Source of the DNA: Channallabes apus
Taxonomy: Eukaryota; Chordata; Actinopteri; Siluriformes; Clariidae
Reading direction: 5' to 3'
Assembly: GCA_030522415.1 (NCBI GenBank)
Contig: CM060114.1
Location: 28,648,804-28,712,803 of the forward strand
Length of the DNA stretch: 64,000 nucleotides
Positions 11,787-24,800 of this stretch are shown here, one piece after another (position 1 is the first letter of the stretch; every line of letters begins with the position of its first letter). Under the pieces are notes generated by a model. The model was not told the origin of the DNA. It worked only from the letters and a program-made list of their open reading frames with translations, and did no database searches. The position numbers and the translations under genes are program-made.

Positions 11787-12379
11787 TATAATGTTGTGCA
11801 GAACTGTTTGGCCAAACGACCTTATGGTTTTAAGAATGTCATCTCGGTTTCAAGAAATGAGCCAAACCAATCGAGAAAAACTGTAATAATAATAGACTCA
11901 ACTCCAACTTTAAAGAGTAAATTTTCCAACAGTGCCTTAAAAAAACTTTCATACTGTATTATACAGGGTTTGGGTTTGTCTCAGGTTGACATTTTAACCC
12001 TGAAAATCTGCCAGCCTTCCAGACCCTCAACCCCATTTCCTTGAGGTGTGCTCATGATCACGTGACCAATGACTACACTGTAGGATCTCTCTCTCTCTCT
12101 TTCTCTCTCTACAGGGAGTATATCCGATACTCCTAGTAGCAGTAGGCCTATCAGAATATTCATTATTCAGACACAGATAACAGGCTTTATCATAAAAAAA
12201 TAAATAAATCTAAATAAATAAATTGCTGAAAGAAAGGACACAGATAGAGGACACACCGTGCGTGACATTCCGAAAAGGAGATTTATTTATTTATTGTAAC
12301 AATTTCGCGCTTTGAAACGTTGCGTGCACCTTCTACACCACATCAAAAGAATGATTATTATTTTTTGTAATATATATTT

Positions 12380-12704
12380 ATAAATTTAGATCGGAATATC
12401 CGGTAGCCTTACGTCATCAGCGTAAACTCTCGCGTTACGTAACAGCGCGGTGCGCGACGCAACCGTGCGCCAAATCCCTCATGTCCAGACGCGGACGTAT
12501 GAAGACGCGCTGCGTTCACTAGAGCCGCGTTTCCGTCCTTCTTATCTGTGCGGTAGTAGTAGTATTATATTAGTATTATTATTATTATTATTACACAGGT
12601 TGATCGGTTTGCATTTTTATTTGCACCCAGCCTATGTTCTTGCTCCGCCGGTTTGTCCCTGAGTGCGAAACGGATCGGTGAGGAACAGAAAGGAAGAAAC
12701 AAAC
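12380..12704 (+). promoter_or_regulatory. CpG-rich promoter and 5' leader of snap91
   Basis: CpG density rises sharply here compared with the AT-rich flanks and stays high into exon 1. A CRE-like TTACGTCA lies at 12409-12416 and the perfect palindrome GTTACGTAAC at 12434-12443, which matches the PAR-bZIP (DBP/HLF/TEF) or E4BP4 consensus. No clear TATA box is seen. The transcription start is not determinable from sequence. Further upstream, CACGTG at 12059-12064 followed by a CCAAT at 12066-12070 could also contribute. The promoter role is inferred from position and base composition. Confidence 0.6.
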
Positions 12705-12834
12705 ATGTCGGGCCAGACGCTGACGGATCGCATCGCCGCCGCGCAGTACCAGCTCACCGGCTCGGACGTGGCTCGCGCTGTGTGTAAAGCGACCACGCAC
12801 GAGGTGATGGCGCCCAAGAAGAAGCATTTGGACT
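12705..12834 (+). CDS. snap91: snap91 coding exon 1 (residues 1-43)
   Basis: Starts at the ATG that opens [15 protein letters not shown], the conserved AP180 N-terminus. It ends after KKKHLD plus one base, followed by the donor GTAAGT at 12835. It contains helix 1 of ANTH and the PtdIns(4,5)P2 cluster KKKH (38-41). Residue 36 is Ala where I recall Gly in mammals. Confidence 0.95.
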
Positions 12835-15800
12835 GTAAGTGGACATTTTTTTTTTCAGTCACAACACACACACACACACACACATACAGCACACGAATAA
12901 CGCAGACTGTGCGCTTGGAGCTGTCCGTTTCAGCACCACGCCATTGAGCGCGGGTGTCCTCTACACATTCTCAAACACAGGGGGCGACTGTGTGTGTGTG
13001 TGAGAGAGAGAGAGAGTGGGTGGGTGGCAAAAAGGCCTACAAATACCCACACACATGCATGCATGCATGGACACACACGCATCCAAGATGGCACCGTTAA
13101 TCAATAGCCGATTATTAATCACACTTTTATTTCTAGACTGTGTGTGTATGAGGCAGCATGGTGGCTTAGTGGTTACTTCTGTCGCCTTGCACCTTGAAGG
13201 TCCGGGTTCGATTCTCACCTCTGGTCTGTGTGCATGGAGTTTGCATGTCCTCCTCGCATGCTTGTTGGGTTCCCTCCCACGGTTCAAGGATATGCTGATT
13301 AGGCAAACTGGTGTTCCTGTAGCGTGTGAATGTTGACTGGATGTTCCAACATGGTTTTAATTCTGAAATAAATGCAGCGGGTAATCACCATTGGCCTCAA
13401 TGGTTTCTAGTTAAACTACAGAGACTCCTAGAGAGATGGATGAATGTGTATATATTACAGTGCTGTGAAATTCTTTTTATTTATTTCTTTTTTTTACATA
13501 CACCAGCTTGTTAGGAAACCAGGGTCAGAGCTCATTGATAGCGATGATCCCTCACTCCTGGAGCAAAGAGAGATTAAAAAGCCTTGGCTATGGTTCACTT
13601 GTCTTTGCTGAACCTGTAATCAGTGTCTTAACCACTGAGCCATGACTACATGATATATCATGGCTATGGCTATTATCATTCTAAAAATTCACTATTCATA
13701 CACTGAAACATAATTAAAACATGTATTGGGTATCTTTGAAGGCTGGACAGCTGACCATCACACTCATTTGTAGATCTTTTTTTCAAATTGTATAAAACAT
13801 CCTTGATTGCTGAAGCATGTATATGTTTACTAGATTTAAATCATGTTTTGGTATGACACTGTCCTACAAAGTGTGCACAAAGTGAGGTCCATGAGCAGCA
13901 AATAAAGGACAAGTTTTTTCATAGTGTTTTTAATAATGAACATTGTCATAAAGCAGATTTTATAGAATAAAAATTCTTGATAAAAATTAAATAGTGTGTA
14001 CATTTATAGTAGTATAATTTTATTAGTCTGTATTAGCAAACCTCATACAAACCCATACAAGCCTCATACTTAAAACTACTCACTAGTAATTGCAGTAACA
14101 AGCCATCACAGAAAAAACGTTTGTGTCAGTGCTAAATACGTGAGTCCTTATACTTTTGCCCTTATAGGGTATTTACTTATTTTTGCTAAGATAGGACCTT
14201 TACATGTTACCCGTAGTGTGTGATTGGGTGTGTGAGTGTGTGTGTGTGTGCCCTGTGATGGATTGGCACCCTGTCCAGGGTGTACCCGCCTAGTGCCCGA
14301 AGTCTCCTGGGATAGGCTCCAGGTCCCCCGCGACCCTGAACACAGGATTAAGCGGTATAGAAAATGAATGAATGAATGAACGTATTTAAATATATAGAAT
14401 AATATTATGGCTGGAATTTGTATTCCTGGAGCTTTTTAATTCCTCAATTTTACAACAGCATTAGATTTTATTTGTACAACAACTTTATCAGTCAGTGAGA
14501 TTTGACACCTTTTCAAATCAAGTGACCAAGCGTACAGTCTAATAAAGTATAAGAGCTCAATAATAAAAAGGATTTATTGTTGGTGGTTTGTGATTTTCAC
14601 TACATTAGCAAATGTATGCTTCATGGACTCCTAGAATTCTTATTCATTTTATCAACTAACGTAAGCAGCCAATAAACGACCACATACCAGGGCCGTGCAG
14701 AGACGTTTAAAGGGGCGGGTGCTCAAAGTAAAAAAAAAAAAAAAGATAAAACAGCCTGAAGAACAACAACTCACATTCATGACGAATCTAATATGGAATT
14801 GCATCATACTGTATGACTGTCATCAGGTGGGGACAATGCAAACCAAATGTAGCCTATGTTTTACCTGATGGCGTACAATGTTGATGTTGAGGGATTACTG
14901 CTGCTCCTGTTGCTGATAGTGCTGGAGGGCAGGGCTGTGCTGTTCTGTTTTTTTTTATATAATAAATATAATAATCCATAATTATGTGGATATCCATATT
15001 AGATAGTTTTTACTGAAATAAAAGCCCTCCAGAAAAGAAGGGAAAAGTCATGTAACTTACTTTAAAACTAAACATGCTCCCTAAAATGGTGGACAGAGCT
15101 ACAGACCCCCCCTGTAACCCCCTTAACCAGTTAGCTAGCAGTTAATGACCACCACTACTTGTGCAGTTCATAAAAGGACAGGTAATGTTTGTCGCGCTGT
15201 TACACAAACAGCACGCTCATTTATTTCAATTCATTTGTTATTATAGAGCAGTGTTTTTCAACCTTTTTTGAGCCAAGGTACATTTTTAATTGAAAAAAAT
15301 CACAAGGCACACCAACAATCAAAACTGTAAAAAAAAAAAATGAAACTCTGTAGCCTATATTAACAATATACTGTACAGCCATTCTTATCGAAGTGTCTTG
15401 AACAGGGATCAAATAAACACAAAGAAAAAGTATTTTATGATCTTTCATGTTTTTTCTTCTTTCAAATAAAAATGCAATTAACAATATACAGTCATTCTTA
15501 TCAAAGTGTCTTGAACAGGAATCAAATAAACACAATGAAAACAGTCTTTTTTGATCTTTCATATTTCTACCTACTCAGTGGGCCAGAAACCCTACTACCA
15601 GATACCTGGGCCTGTTTGGATGAACACAGAGCTGATATCCTGGCAGGACTTGAAGAAAGACACACATGAAGCTCTTCCTCAACAGCTCTTATACCCCTAT
15701 CTCACCTATGCGTATTCGCGCGGTGGCCGTAAGTACGGTTCATTATGATTCACCGTGAGTTTTTGGCGCTGTGAGTACGTTTCCAGCTTTCCGCGCGAAA

Positions 15801-18800
15801 AATTAAACGTTTAATTTTTTTGACGGTCCTCGCGGGAGTTTGCGGACCTGCAGTACTTCGCGGAACGTCGGCGGGCAATCGCGGCAGCTGCAATGGCATA
15901 TTATTCACAGACTTATTAAAAAAAATGTTTTAGCCCAATTAGGTGAATTTTAATAATTTCCCACGGCACACCTGACGACCTCTCACGGCACACTAGTGTA
16001 CCGCGGCATAGTGGTTGAAAAACACTGAAGTAGACTATATTGTGCGCTGTACTCCATATGTACTGTTTTGTTGCAGTCTACACCTTCCAATTAATTTGCC
16101 TGCTTCTCCTCCAGCTCCGCACCATCCAGCCTGCAGAAAATGTACGTGAACTTTGCGAGCTCGTTCCGGCTCGTAACGAGCGCGCTCTGCTCTCAAGGGC
16201 GAGCATTGGTTAATGGCAGTCATGTGACTGATGCAAGCCAGATCCTTTTATTTAGCAAAATTGAGATTAATAGTTACATTTTATTGTTGAGGGGCAAAGA
16301 CAGGGCTCCATACGCACATACACATAGAAACAACAACAACAAAAAATCCCAAGAAAAGGACACTAACCCTAACCCTAAACCGAGGCATCCTGGAGGAAAA
16401 GGGCGGGTGCTCAAGCGCCCTCTGCCCCTCATCCCCCTAACCCCCCACCCCCCCGGCTCCGCGCCTGCGGCATACTCTTTTCAAATGTTCAATATTTACA
16501 TAATAGTCCAATTTCTAAAAATGCTAAATGTTGGTTAATGCAGTTCATTTTATTAACTGGCCATGGTTTTAAAGGTTCTTGCAAGGTTCTTTAATTTTGG
16601 AACAGGATTGCCTAAAGAGCCTTTCTGTGTTCTATATTAATCCACATACAGTACCCCCAAAGACCGTATCCTATTATCTTAGTCTAAAATAAAGAAAAAG
16701 AAAAGTCACAGTAATATTTTGCTAGACCACCTTTCGCTTTGATTATAGAACACAATCACCTTGACATTGTCTCGATAAGCTTATGCAATGTCATAATGTA
16801 TATTTTTGTCCAGAGTCACATTAATTTTTCTCCATGATTTTATATTAATGATGGGTGAGTCGGAGCACTGTGGAAAGCCTTCTCCATCGCATCCCAAAGA
16901 TTTGGAATGAGGTTAAGGTCTGAACTCTGTGGTGGCCAATGTGTGAAAATGACTTCTCATGCCCCCATGAACCACTCTTTCACAATTGGAGCCTGATGAA
17001 TCCTGACATCATCATCTTGGAATATGTCCATGCCATGAAGTAATACAAAAGCCAATGATGGAAATATTTAGGTTGGATATTGGTATATTCATACTGGTCA
17101 TTCAGTACATCCTGGTTGTCAGTTGACTTTGTTTTTTTGTGCACATAACGTTGCTGAACGTAGACATGATCGACAGAAGCAACACCAGGTCACAACACAG
17201 ACTTGTACAGTAGGAACTAGACATGATGGCTGCATCACTTCATCCTCCTTTCTTCCTACTGTGCCATGATACACCCATCACTATGGAACAATAAACCTGG
17301 ACTCATCAGACCACATGACCTTTTTCCAATGCTCCACGTTCTTTATGCTACCTGGCAAATTGAGGTCTTTTTTTGGATTAGCCCATACTGATGAGTGGTT
17401 TTCTTAAGGCTGCACAGATGTTAAGTCCCAATCATTTGAGTCCTCTTTCTATTGTGCGTGTGTATAAATGCTCTGACTTTCATTGTTGAACACAGCTGCT
17501 GTTATGGTGATACCTTTTTTATGATTTGATTTCACCAAATGTTTAAGTGATCTCCCAGCATCCGCATTCAGGAAGTTTTTTCGACCATATTTCTTCCGCA
17601 AAAATGATGGCTCTCCACAATACCGCCAGGTTTTTAATAATGCGCTTTACAGTAATTTTACTGGTTATTTAAGATATGAGAAGCTACTCACTGCATCAGT
17701 TAGGGCCACATGTACATTTAAAACCTTTTCACCAGTAGTGATGACATGATAGTCAGGCATGAGTAATATTAGCAGTAAAGACGTACATTATCTCTGTATG
17801 TGATGCTCTTGATACTATTTGTAGGAGGGCACTTGCTTAGAACAAGTGACCTACTGTAAATAAAACACTAAATCCAGAGCTTCATAGCACAATAATATCC
17901 AGATTCCAACCTTATTCTTAATAGAATGTCAGACAATGTCTGTAATACATGATTCAGACTCATATGCAGCACAGGTAGAAGGCATCAGAGTGTCTTCATG
18001 GCTGTACTGGCCACTGAGTACTGAAGCCTACAGGATAAGACCTGCTGAATTATAAATCAATCAGCCAAAGCTTGCATGCATTATTTACACGGTTAAAGAT
18101 GAGGCACCAATACTGGGACAGAGAGGGACGTCTGTCTATGTCTAAGTGTTTATCGTAGTCAATGAGGGGTTCATTTTAAACTATGGATGTTACATGTTTC
18201 TGGAAAAGTCAGCACCTCGGAATTAATGTTGAAGTTGTGGAAACCAATGCTTTAGTTTTGATGCATATATAATGATGTAATGGGATCAGTAATGATATGT
18301 AAAATTTAAATATATCAATACTGTATATAATATCAGTATCAGACTCTAATCCTAAACTGTGAAAAAGTCGAAAGGTAGTGGAAAAAAATAGCCTTATGTA
18401 TTAGTTCACATCTGTGTTTTAATTTATTAGTAACGGACGAGGCTGGTCAAAGTAAATAAGAATAGTCATATACAGTGGTGTGAAAAACTATTTGCCCCCT
18501 CCTGATTTCTTATTCTTTTGCATGTTTGTCACACAAAATGTTTCTGATCATCAAACACATTTAACTATTAGTCAAAGATAACACAAGTAAACACAAAATG
18601 CAGTTTTTAAATGAGGGGTTTTATTATTTAGAGAGAGAAAAAATCCAAACCTACATGGCCCTGTGTGAAAAAGTAATTGCCCCCTGAACCTAATAACTGG
18701 TTGGGCCACCCTTAGCAGCAATAACTGCAATCAAGCGTTTGTGATAACTTGCAACGAGTCTTTTACAGCGCTCTGGAGGAATTTTGGCCCACTCATCTTT

Positions 18801-21800
18801 GCAGAATTGTTGTAATTCAGCTTTATTTGAGGGTTTTCTAGCATGAACCGCCTTTTTAAGGTCATGCCACAACATCTCAATAGGATTCAGGTCAGGACTT
18901 TGACTAGGCCACTCCAAAGTCTTCATTTTGTTTTTCTTCAGCCATTCAGAGGTGGATTTGCTGGTGTGTTTTGGGTCATTGTCCTGCTGCAGCACCCAAG
19001 ATCGCTTCAGCTTGAGTTGACGAACAGATGGCCGGACATTCTCCTTCAGGATTTTTTGGTAGACAGTAGAATTCATGGTTCCATCTATCACAGCAAGCCT
19101 TCCAGGTCCTGAAGCAGCAAAACAACCCCAGACCATCACACTACCACCACCATATTTTACTGTTGGTATGATGTTCTTTTTCTGAAATGCTGTGTTACTT
19201 TTACGCCAGATGTAACGGGACACGCACCTTCCAAAAAGTTAAACTTTTGTCTCGTCGGTCCACAAGGTATTTTCCCAAAAGTCTTGGCAATCATTGAGAT
19301 GTTTTTTTAGCAAAATTGAGACGAGCCTTAATGTTCTTTTTGCTTAAAAGTGTTTTGCGCCTTGGAAATCTGCCATGCATGCCATTTTTGCCCAGTCTCT
19401 TTCTTATGGTGGAGTCGTGAACACTGACCTTAATTGAGGCAAGTGAGGCCTGCAGTTCTTTAGATGTTGTCCTGGGGTCTTTTGTGGCCTCTCGGATGAG
19501 TCGTCTCTGCGCTCTTGGGGTAATTTTGGTCGGCCGGCCACTCCTGGGAAGGTTCACCACTGTTCCATGTTTTTGCCATTTGTGGATAATGGCTCTCACT
19601 GTGGTTCGCTGGAGTCCCAAAGCTTTAGAAATGGCTTTATAACCTTTACCAGACTGATAGATCTCAATTACTTTTGTTCTCATTTGTTCCTGAATTTCTT
19701 TGGATCTTGGCATGATGTCTAGCTTTTGAGGTGCTTTTGGTCTACTTCTCTGTGTCAGGTAGCTCCTATTTAAGTGATTTCTTGATTGAAACAGGTGTGG
19801 CAGTAATCAGGCCTGGGGGTGACTACAGAAATTGAACTCAGGTGTGATAAACCACAGTTAAGTTATTTTTAACAAGGGGGGCAATCACTTTTTCACACAG
19901 GGCCATGTAGATTTGGAGTTTTTTTTCTCCCTTAATAACGTAAACCTTCATTTAAAAACTGCATTTTGTGTTCAATTATGTTATCTTTGACTAATAGTTA
20001 ACGGTTTTGATGAGCAGAAACATTTAAGTGTGACAAACATGCAAAAGAATAAGAAATCAGGAAGGGGGCAAATAGTCTTTCACACCACTGTGAATGTACA
20101 AGGGGCATTCAGGTCAAACTGGGACTTTTGATTGTACAGAATAACAGAGTTATGAGAGTAAAATTTCTGTTATTTATTCCCCTGCTACACTAATGCACTA
20201 ATCCTAGTGTTTCACTAGTGCTTGAATACCATCAAGGTCGAAAGTTTCCTCAGTATGCCGATGCTCTGATTGGACTTCCTGCTTCATGTCGGCAATCCTG
20301 GCCTCCCAGGAACTCCTTCAATTGCCCAAACATGTGGAAATGGCTTGGAGTGTGGAGTGAGCTCCCAGCCGAGATTCTGTAATGTGCAAGTGGTGCAGTG
20401 GGCAGTATGAGGTCATGCATTGTGCTGCAATAACAGAACGTCTTTGGTGATCAAACCAGGCTGTTTTTTTTTTCTCCCCGAGAGAGAAATGACTGCAGTG
20501 GGCTCCAACTCACCTCGTCCGGGATCGTCATTCACGGATGTACAGTACAGCTTTCTTTAAAGTGTTTGCACCACTCAAATGTTTTACTGCGGCTAAGAGT
20601 CTCATCACTGTACTGGTTCTTTTTTTTTTTTTTTTTTTTACAGCTATTTAATATTCTCTGGGGTGGCTAAGATTTAGTTTTATAGCAAATGATCCGGTTT
20701 AAAGCTAATAAATCAGGAACGATATGCAAAGTGTGAGTGCACCAGAGTGTCTTTGATGTACAGAATAATTTCTATTGTAAAATATATTGAGTAGCTTGTG
20801 AAAGGGGAGTGGAGGGTTATAAATTGTGGACCACGATGACATTGTTTTCCACACAGAGGCTGAAAAAAAGCCAAAATGCCACTTTTTTCCAATCCCTGAT
20901 TTAATGCTGTACATTTCACTGAAACCTAGCAACCCACGTGTAAAGCATATACCAAGAATGATAACCTCTCAACTTTAGTCAGTTTAAGGTTATGTTGTTC
21001 TCAGCCTGTGTTCATGAGCTGCTGCTGCTCGGCTCAGCTGTGAATGGTTTCATCAGTCACACATGCCATATGTTAAACAGTTGATGCTTTTTTTTGACAG
21101 TGGTCATTACAATAATAGCTGGCTTTGTCAGAACTGTGTTTCCATGGAAACAGGGCCTACAGTGCGTGTGTTAAAGGTTAAAGGGTTAAGGGTGTGTAAG
21201 ATACTGATGGACTGATTGCGGGGCTCGGGTATTGACGTGAACATCTGTTCATTGTGGAAGAGACTAGTCACATGGTGTTACAATAAAAATGCATTTTACA
21301 TCATTAATAATTTAAAGCTGTGAGTCTGTTATATTCTGCTCTAATAATGCACTTTTATTTTGATAAATAGAACAGTCTCTGTCTAAAATTAAAAAACCTC
21401 ATTGCTGAGGTTAGGGTTAGATTAAGGACGAAGTGTAGGAACATGCTTATTCTTCTTCGATTTTTAAAAAAATTATTTTTCAATTTATATACGTGTGCAT
21501 TTGAGGAGGAAATATGTTGCAGTTCCTCTATAATCTTACATGTAGTACACACTAAACTGTTTACACATTGTCAGACAGAACAGCATCCTCTGTGGTAGGA
21601 GCAAATTATTATTATTTTTTAATTTGTGGATCTGACTTTTTTGTCCAGTGCATCCCATGGGCGCTTGATTGGACTGGGATCTAGGGAGTTTGAAGGCTGG
21701 ATCAGCAGCCTTGGGCTCTTTCCCTGCAGGTGCCCCATGTGGCTGGGGTGTACTGGGTGCTCTATCGCCTTTCTATTTGTGTGTGACCAGAATTTACAAT

Positions 21801-24800
21801 TTTCAGTGATTTGTGCTGCATTGGCTTTCTGTGGAGTTGGACTGAAAGGGCTGCCCTTTGGTTCCTGCGGGCATGGATGCCCATGATCCTGTCACCAGTT
21901 TACTGTTGTATAATAAAAAATTTGTGTTAATGTGATAATGTTATCTGGGGTTAATGTTCTGGCTGATTGACAGTAATTTATTATTATCCCATAAATCACT
22001 AATACACCTTTGAAAATCCTGTTAAAAATTGTTCATTTGTTTTTATGTGATTTGTGCAAAAACAGCCAAACACAAATTCCAAAAACCATCTTGATGTGTT
22101 CTATTACTCATCTTACGTCCCCTCAAATAATTTTTTTTTTGCAAATATCTTCAATGTACAGACAAGCCAAGTTTACAGTTTTATTAAATGTATAGATTTT
22201 TCGTACTTCGTTTTGCTTTAAAAGAATTTAAGTAGTTAGTTATGGAAATGAGATAAATCCAGCATTAATCCTGCTTCTTTACCTCCAGTGCTGTAGAAGT
22301 GTAAAGGTCGTTCTTGAATTCTGGATAAGCAGCCATATTTCACACGTCTAACTTAGTTTGTATTGAACTAATTACGTATCACTCAGTATCAGCAACACCT
22401 TCTCGCCCTGATGTGCTGAATACAGACCATGCCGTTCAATAGTCCTTTGTAGAAGCTGCTTGGTGTTATTTCATTACCTTGCTCTGTAAATCCTTTCTTT
22501 ATTAGCATGCTGATGTACTCAACTTGTTTCAGAAGAACATTTTAAACACTAAGTCACTAAGGAGAGTATGATTCCTGTTCAGGGTTGAACTTGGGGCACG
22601 GTGAACACTAACACACCAATACTGACCAAAGCTCTGCGTTGTGGAGGTCTAGAACTAAATAAACTAAGGCTTAGATAGAGGGGAATTCTGTACTTTACTA
22701 CGCCTTCAGTATTGATGCACAACAAATTAATTTATAGTCCTTTGTGGTCACCTTTATGGCAGAGATTATGTTACAAGATTTCTATGCTCCAGAAGTCTTG
22801 AGAGAATGAACTGCAATGTTCTGCTTTCTATAAACCAATAAAATTATAGCATATTTCTTTTTATCTAATCTAGTGAATATTTCCCTTGGTGTATGTCATT
22901 ATACATATAGCACGATATAGCTACAGCTATACCGATAGTTAGTGCTGCAGAGTAGTGTTATATAATATTTTATTATGGCATGGATATTCTGTAAGGAATA
23001 AATTTCAAGAAATGCTGATATAGGAAAACAATCCCAATTTTGCTCCTCTTGTACCACAGTAATTTGTCAATAGTCACAATTTATATTTATTAATGAACAA
23101 CAAAATCAATCAACATATTTTTTTTTTCTGTTAATTGAGGTTTCGCTTTGCGTTAGCTTGTTCTGGTAAGCCACACAGCTAATTCTGATTAGCCACACAG
23201 CTAGTTCTGATTAGCCACACAGCTAGTTCTGATTAGCCACACAGCTTGTTCTGATTAGCCATACAGCTAGTTCTGATTAGCCACACAGCTAGTTCTGATT
23301 AGCCACACAGCTAGTTCTGATTAGCCACACAGCTAGTTCTGGTTAGCCACACAGCTAGTTCTGATTAGCCACACAGCTAGTTCTGATGAGCCACACAGCT
23401 AGTTCTGATGAGCCACACAGCTAGCTCTGATTAGCCATACAGCTAGTTCTGATTAGCCACATAGCTTGTTCTGGTTAGCCACACAGCTTGTTTCTGCTTA
23501 GCCACACAGCTTGTTCTGCTTAGCCACACAGCTAGTTCTGACTAGCTATACAGCTAGTTCTGACTAGCCACACAGCTAGTTCTGACTAGCCACACAGCTA
23601 GTTCTGATTAGCCACACAGGTAGTTCTGATTAGCCATTCAGCTTGTTTTGATTAGCCACAGCTTGTTCTGATTAGTTATACAGCTATGGCTTGTTCTGAT
23701 TAGCCACACAGCTTGTTCTGGTTAGCCATACAGCTACAGCTTGTAGCTTGTTCTGGTTAGCCCATACAGCTTGTTCTGATTAGCCATACAGCTTGCTCTG
23801 GTTAGCCATACAGCTAGTTCTGATTAGCCACATAGCTTGTTCTGGTTAGCCACACAGCTAGTTCTGATTAGCCACACAGCTAGTTCTGACTAGCCGTACA
23901 GCTAGTTCTGATTAGCCACACAGCTAGTTCTGATTAGCCATACAGCTTGTTCTGATTAGCTATGCAGCTAGTTCTGATTAGCCATGCAGCTTGTTCTGGT
24001 TAGCCATACAGCTGCAGCTTGTTCTGGTTAGCCATACAGCTTATTCTGGTTAGCCATACAGCTTGTTCTGGTTAGCCATACAGCTTGTTCTAGTTAGCCG
24101 CACAGCTAGTTCTGACTAGCCGTACAGTTAGTTCTGACTAGCCGTACAGCTAGTTCTGACTAGCCACACAGCTAGTTCTGATTAGCCATGCAGCTAGTTC
24201 TGATTAGCCATGCAGCTAGTTCTGATTAGCCATACAGCTTGTTCTGATTATCCATACAGGTATGGATGCACCAAAATATACTGTACTGAAACTCACGCAT
24301 CAAAAACGCACACGTACGTTTGTTAACGGCGCATATCTCCAGCTGCATGTGTTCCCAGTAGTGAAAAGGAGGTTGTGTTGTGCAGTTGTTGGAATGGGTT
24401 CCAACAACACGGAGCGGTCGTGGATGGACATTTTTTAAAAATATGCCAGAATAATTCTGTTCTTAATGCTTTGCATTAGTGCACCTACGTTGCTTGTCTG
24501 GGACCTGTTCAAAACCTGTTTGCGTCAATGGAGAGCCAAGCGAAGCAAGTTTATGTAGTTTTTGTGGGTTTTTTGGAGGAAGCCTGCTGTGTCGTGATTT
24601 AGTTTCTGTTTCTTTTGCACAGGCAGTCTATACAGGATCCACTATCACATTGATTGGCTCTGTTGAGTGACGCGTATATCTGCATCCACCTCAAGAGAAA
24701 AAGCGCCAAATTACTGGTATATTAATTATTCTCATTTATAAGAAAAGCATCAGGGTCTGGATAGAACTGTCACAGTTCAGACCCGGACTACGCTTTGCCA

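Larger units (their letters stand above)
7436..11883 (+). mobile_element. IS630/Tc1-class transposon (family B), split by a nested Tc1
   Basis: Both ends read CAGTTTTTCTCGATTGGTTT inward, identical for about 51 bp, with TA on each side (7434-7435 and 11884-11885). Without the nested Tc1 at 10165-11786 the element is about 2.8 kb. A multi-exon transposase relic lies on the + strand. It begins only 16 bp beyond the end of Tc1 family A copy 1. Confidence 0.9.
12841..15240 (+). other. Start of snap91 intron 1: low-complexity and SINE fragments
   Basis: A CA run at 12862-12882, a TG/GA run near 12990-13015 and an S1 SINE head at 13150-13330 are the named features, with an S1 tail at 14210-14385. 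The rest is AT-rich with no exon or gene recognised. Confidence 0.5.

Noticed and set aside
12055..12070. CLEAR-type TFEB site (ATCACGTGACC) as snap91 promoter element
   Set aside because: It is a good match, but about 640 bp upstream of the start codon, outside the CpG-rich core; distance and a single site make the link weak.
16363..16377. Telomere-like CTAACCCTAACCCTA
   Set aside because: Only two and a half units; too short to be an interstitial telomeric array.
21626..21886. Possible small protein of 86 residues in intron 1
   Set aside because: Cys/Gly-rich but without signal peptide, domain, splice context or a flanking promoter; chance ORF is more likely.
23155..24260. CRISPR-like array
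   Set aside because: Units are contiguous with no unique spacers, the host is a vertebrate, and the pattern is that of a minisatellite.
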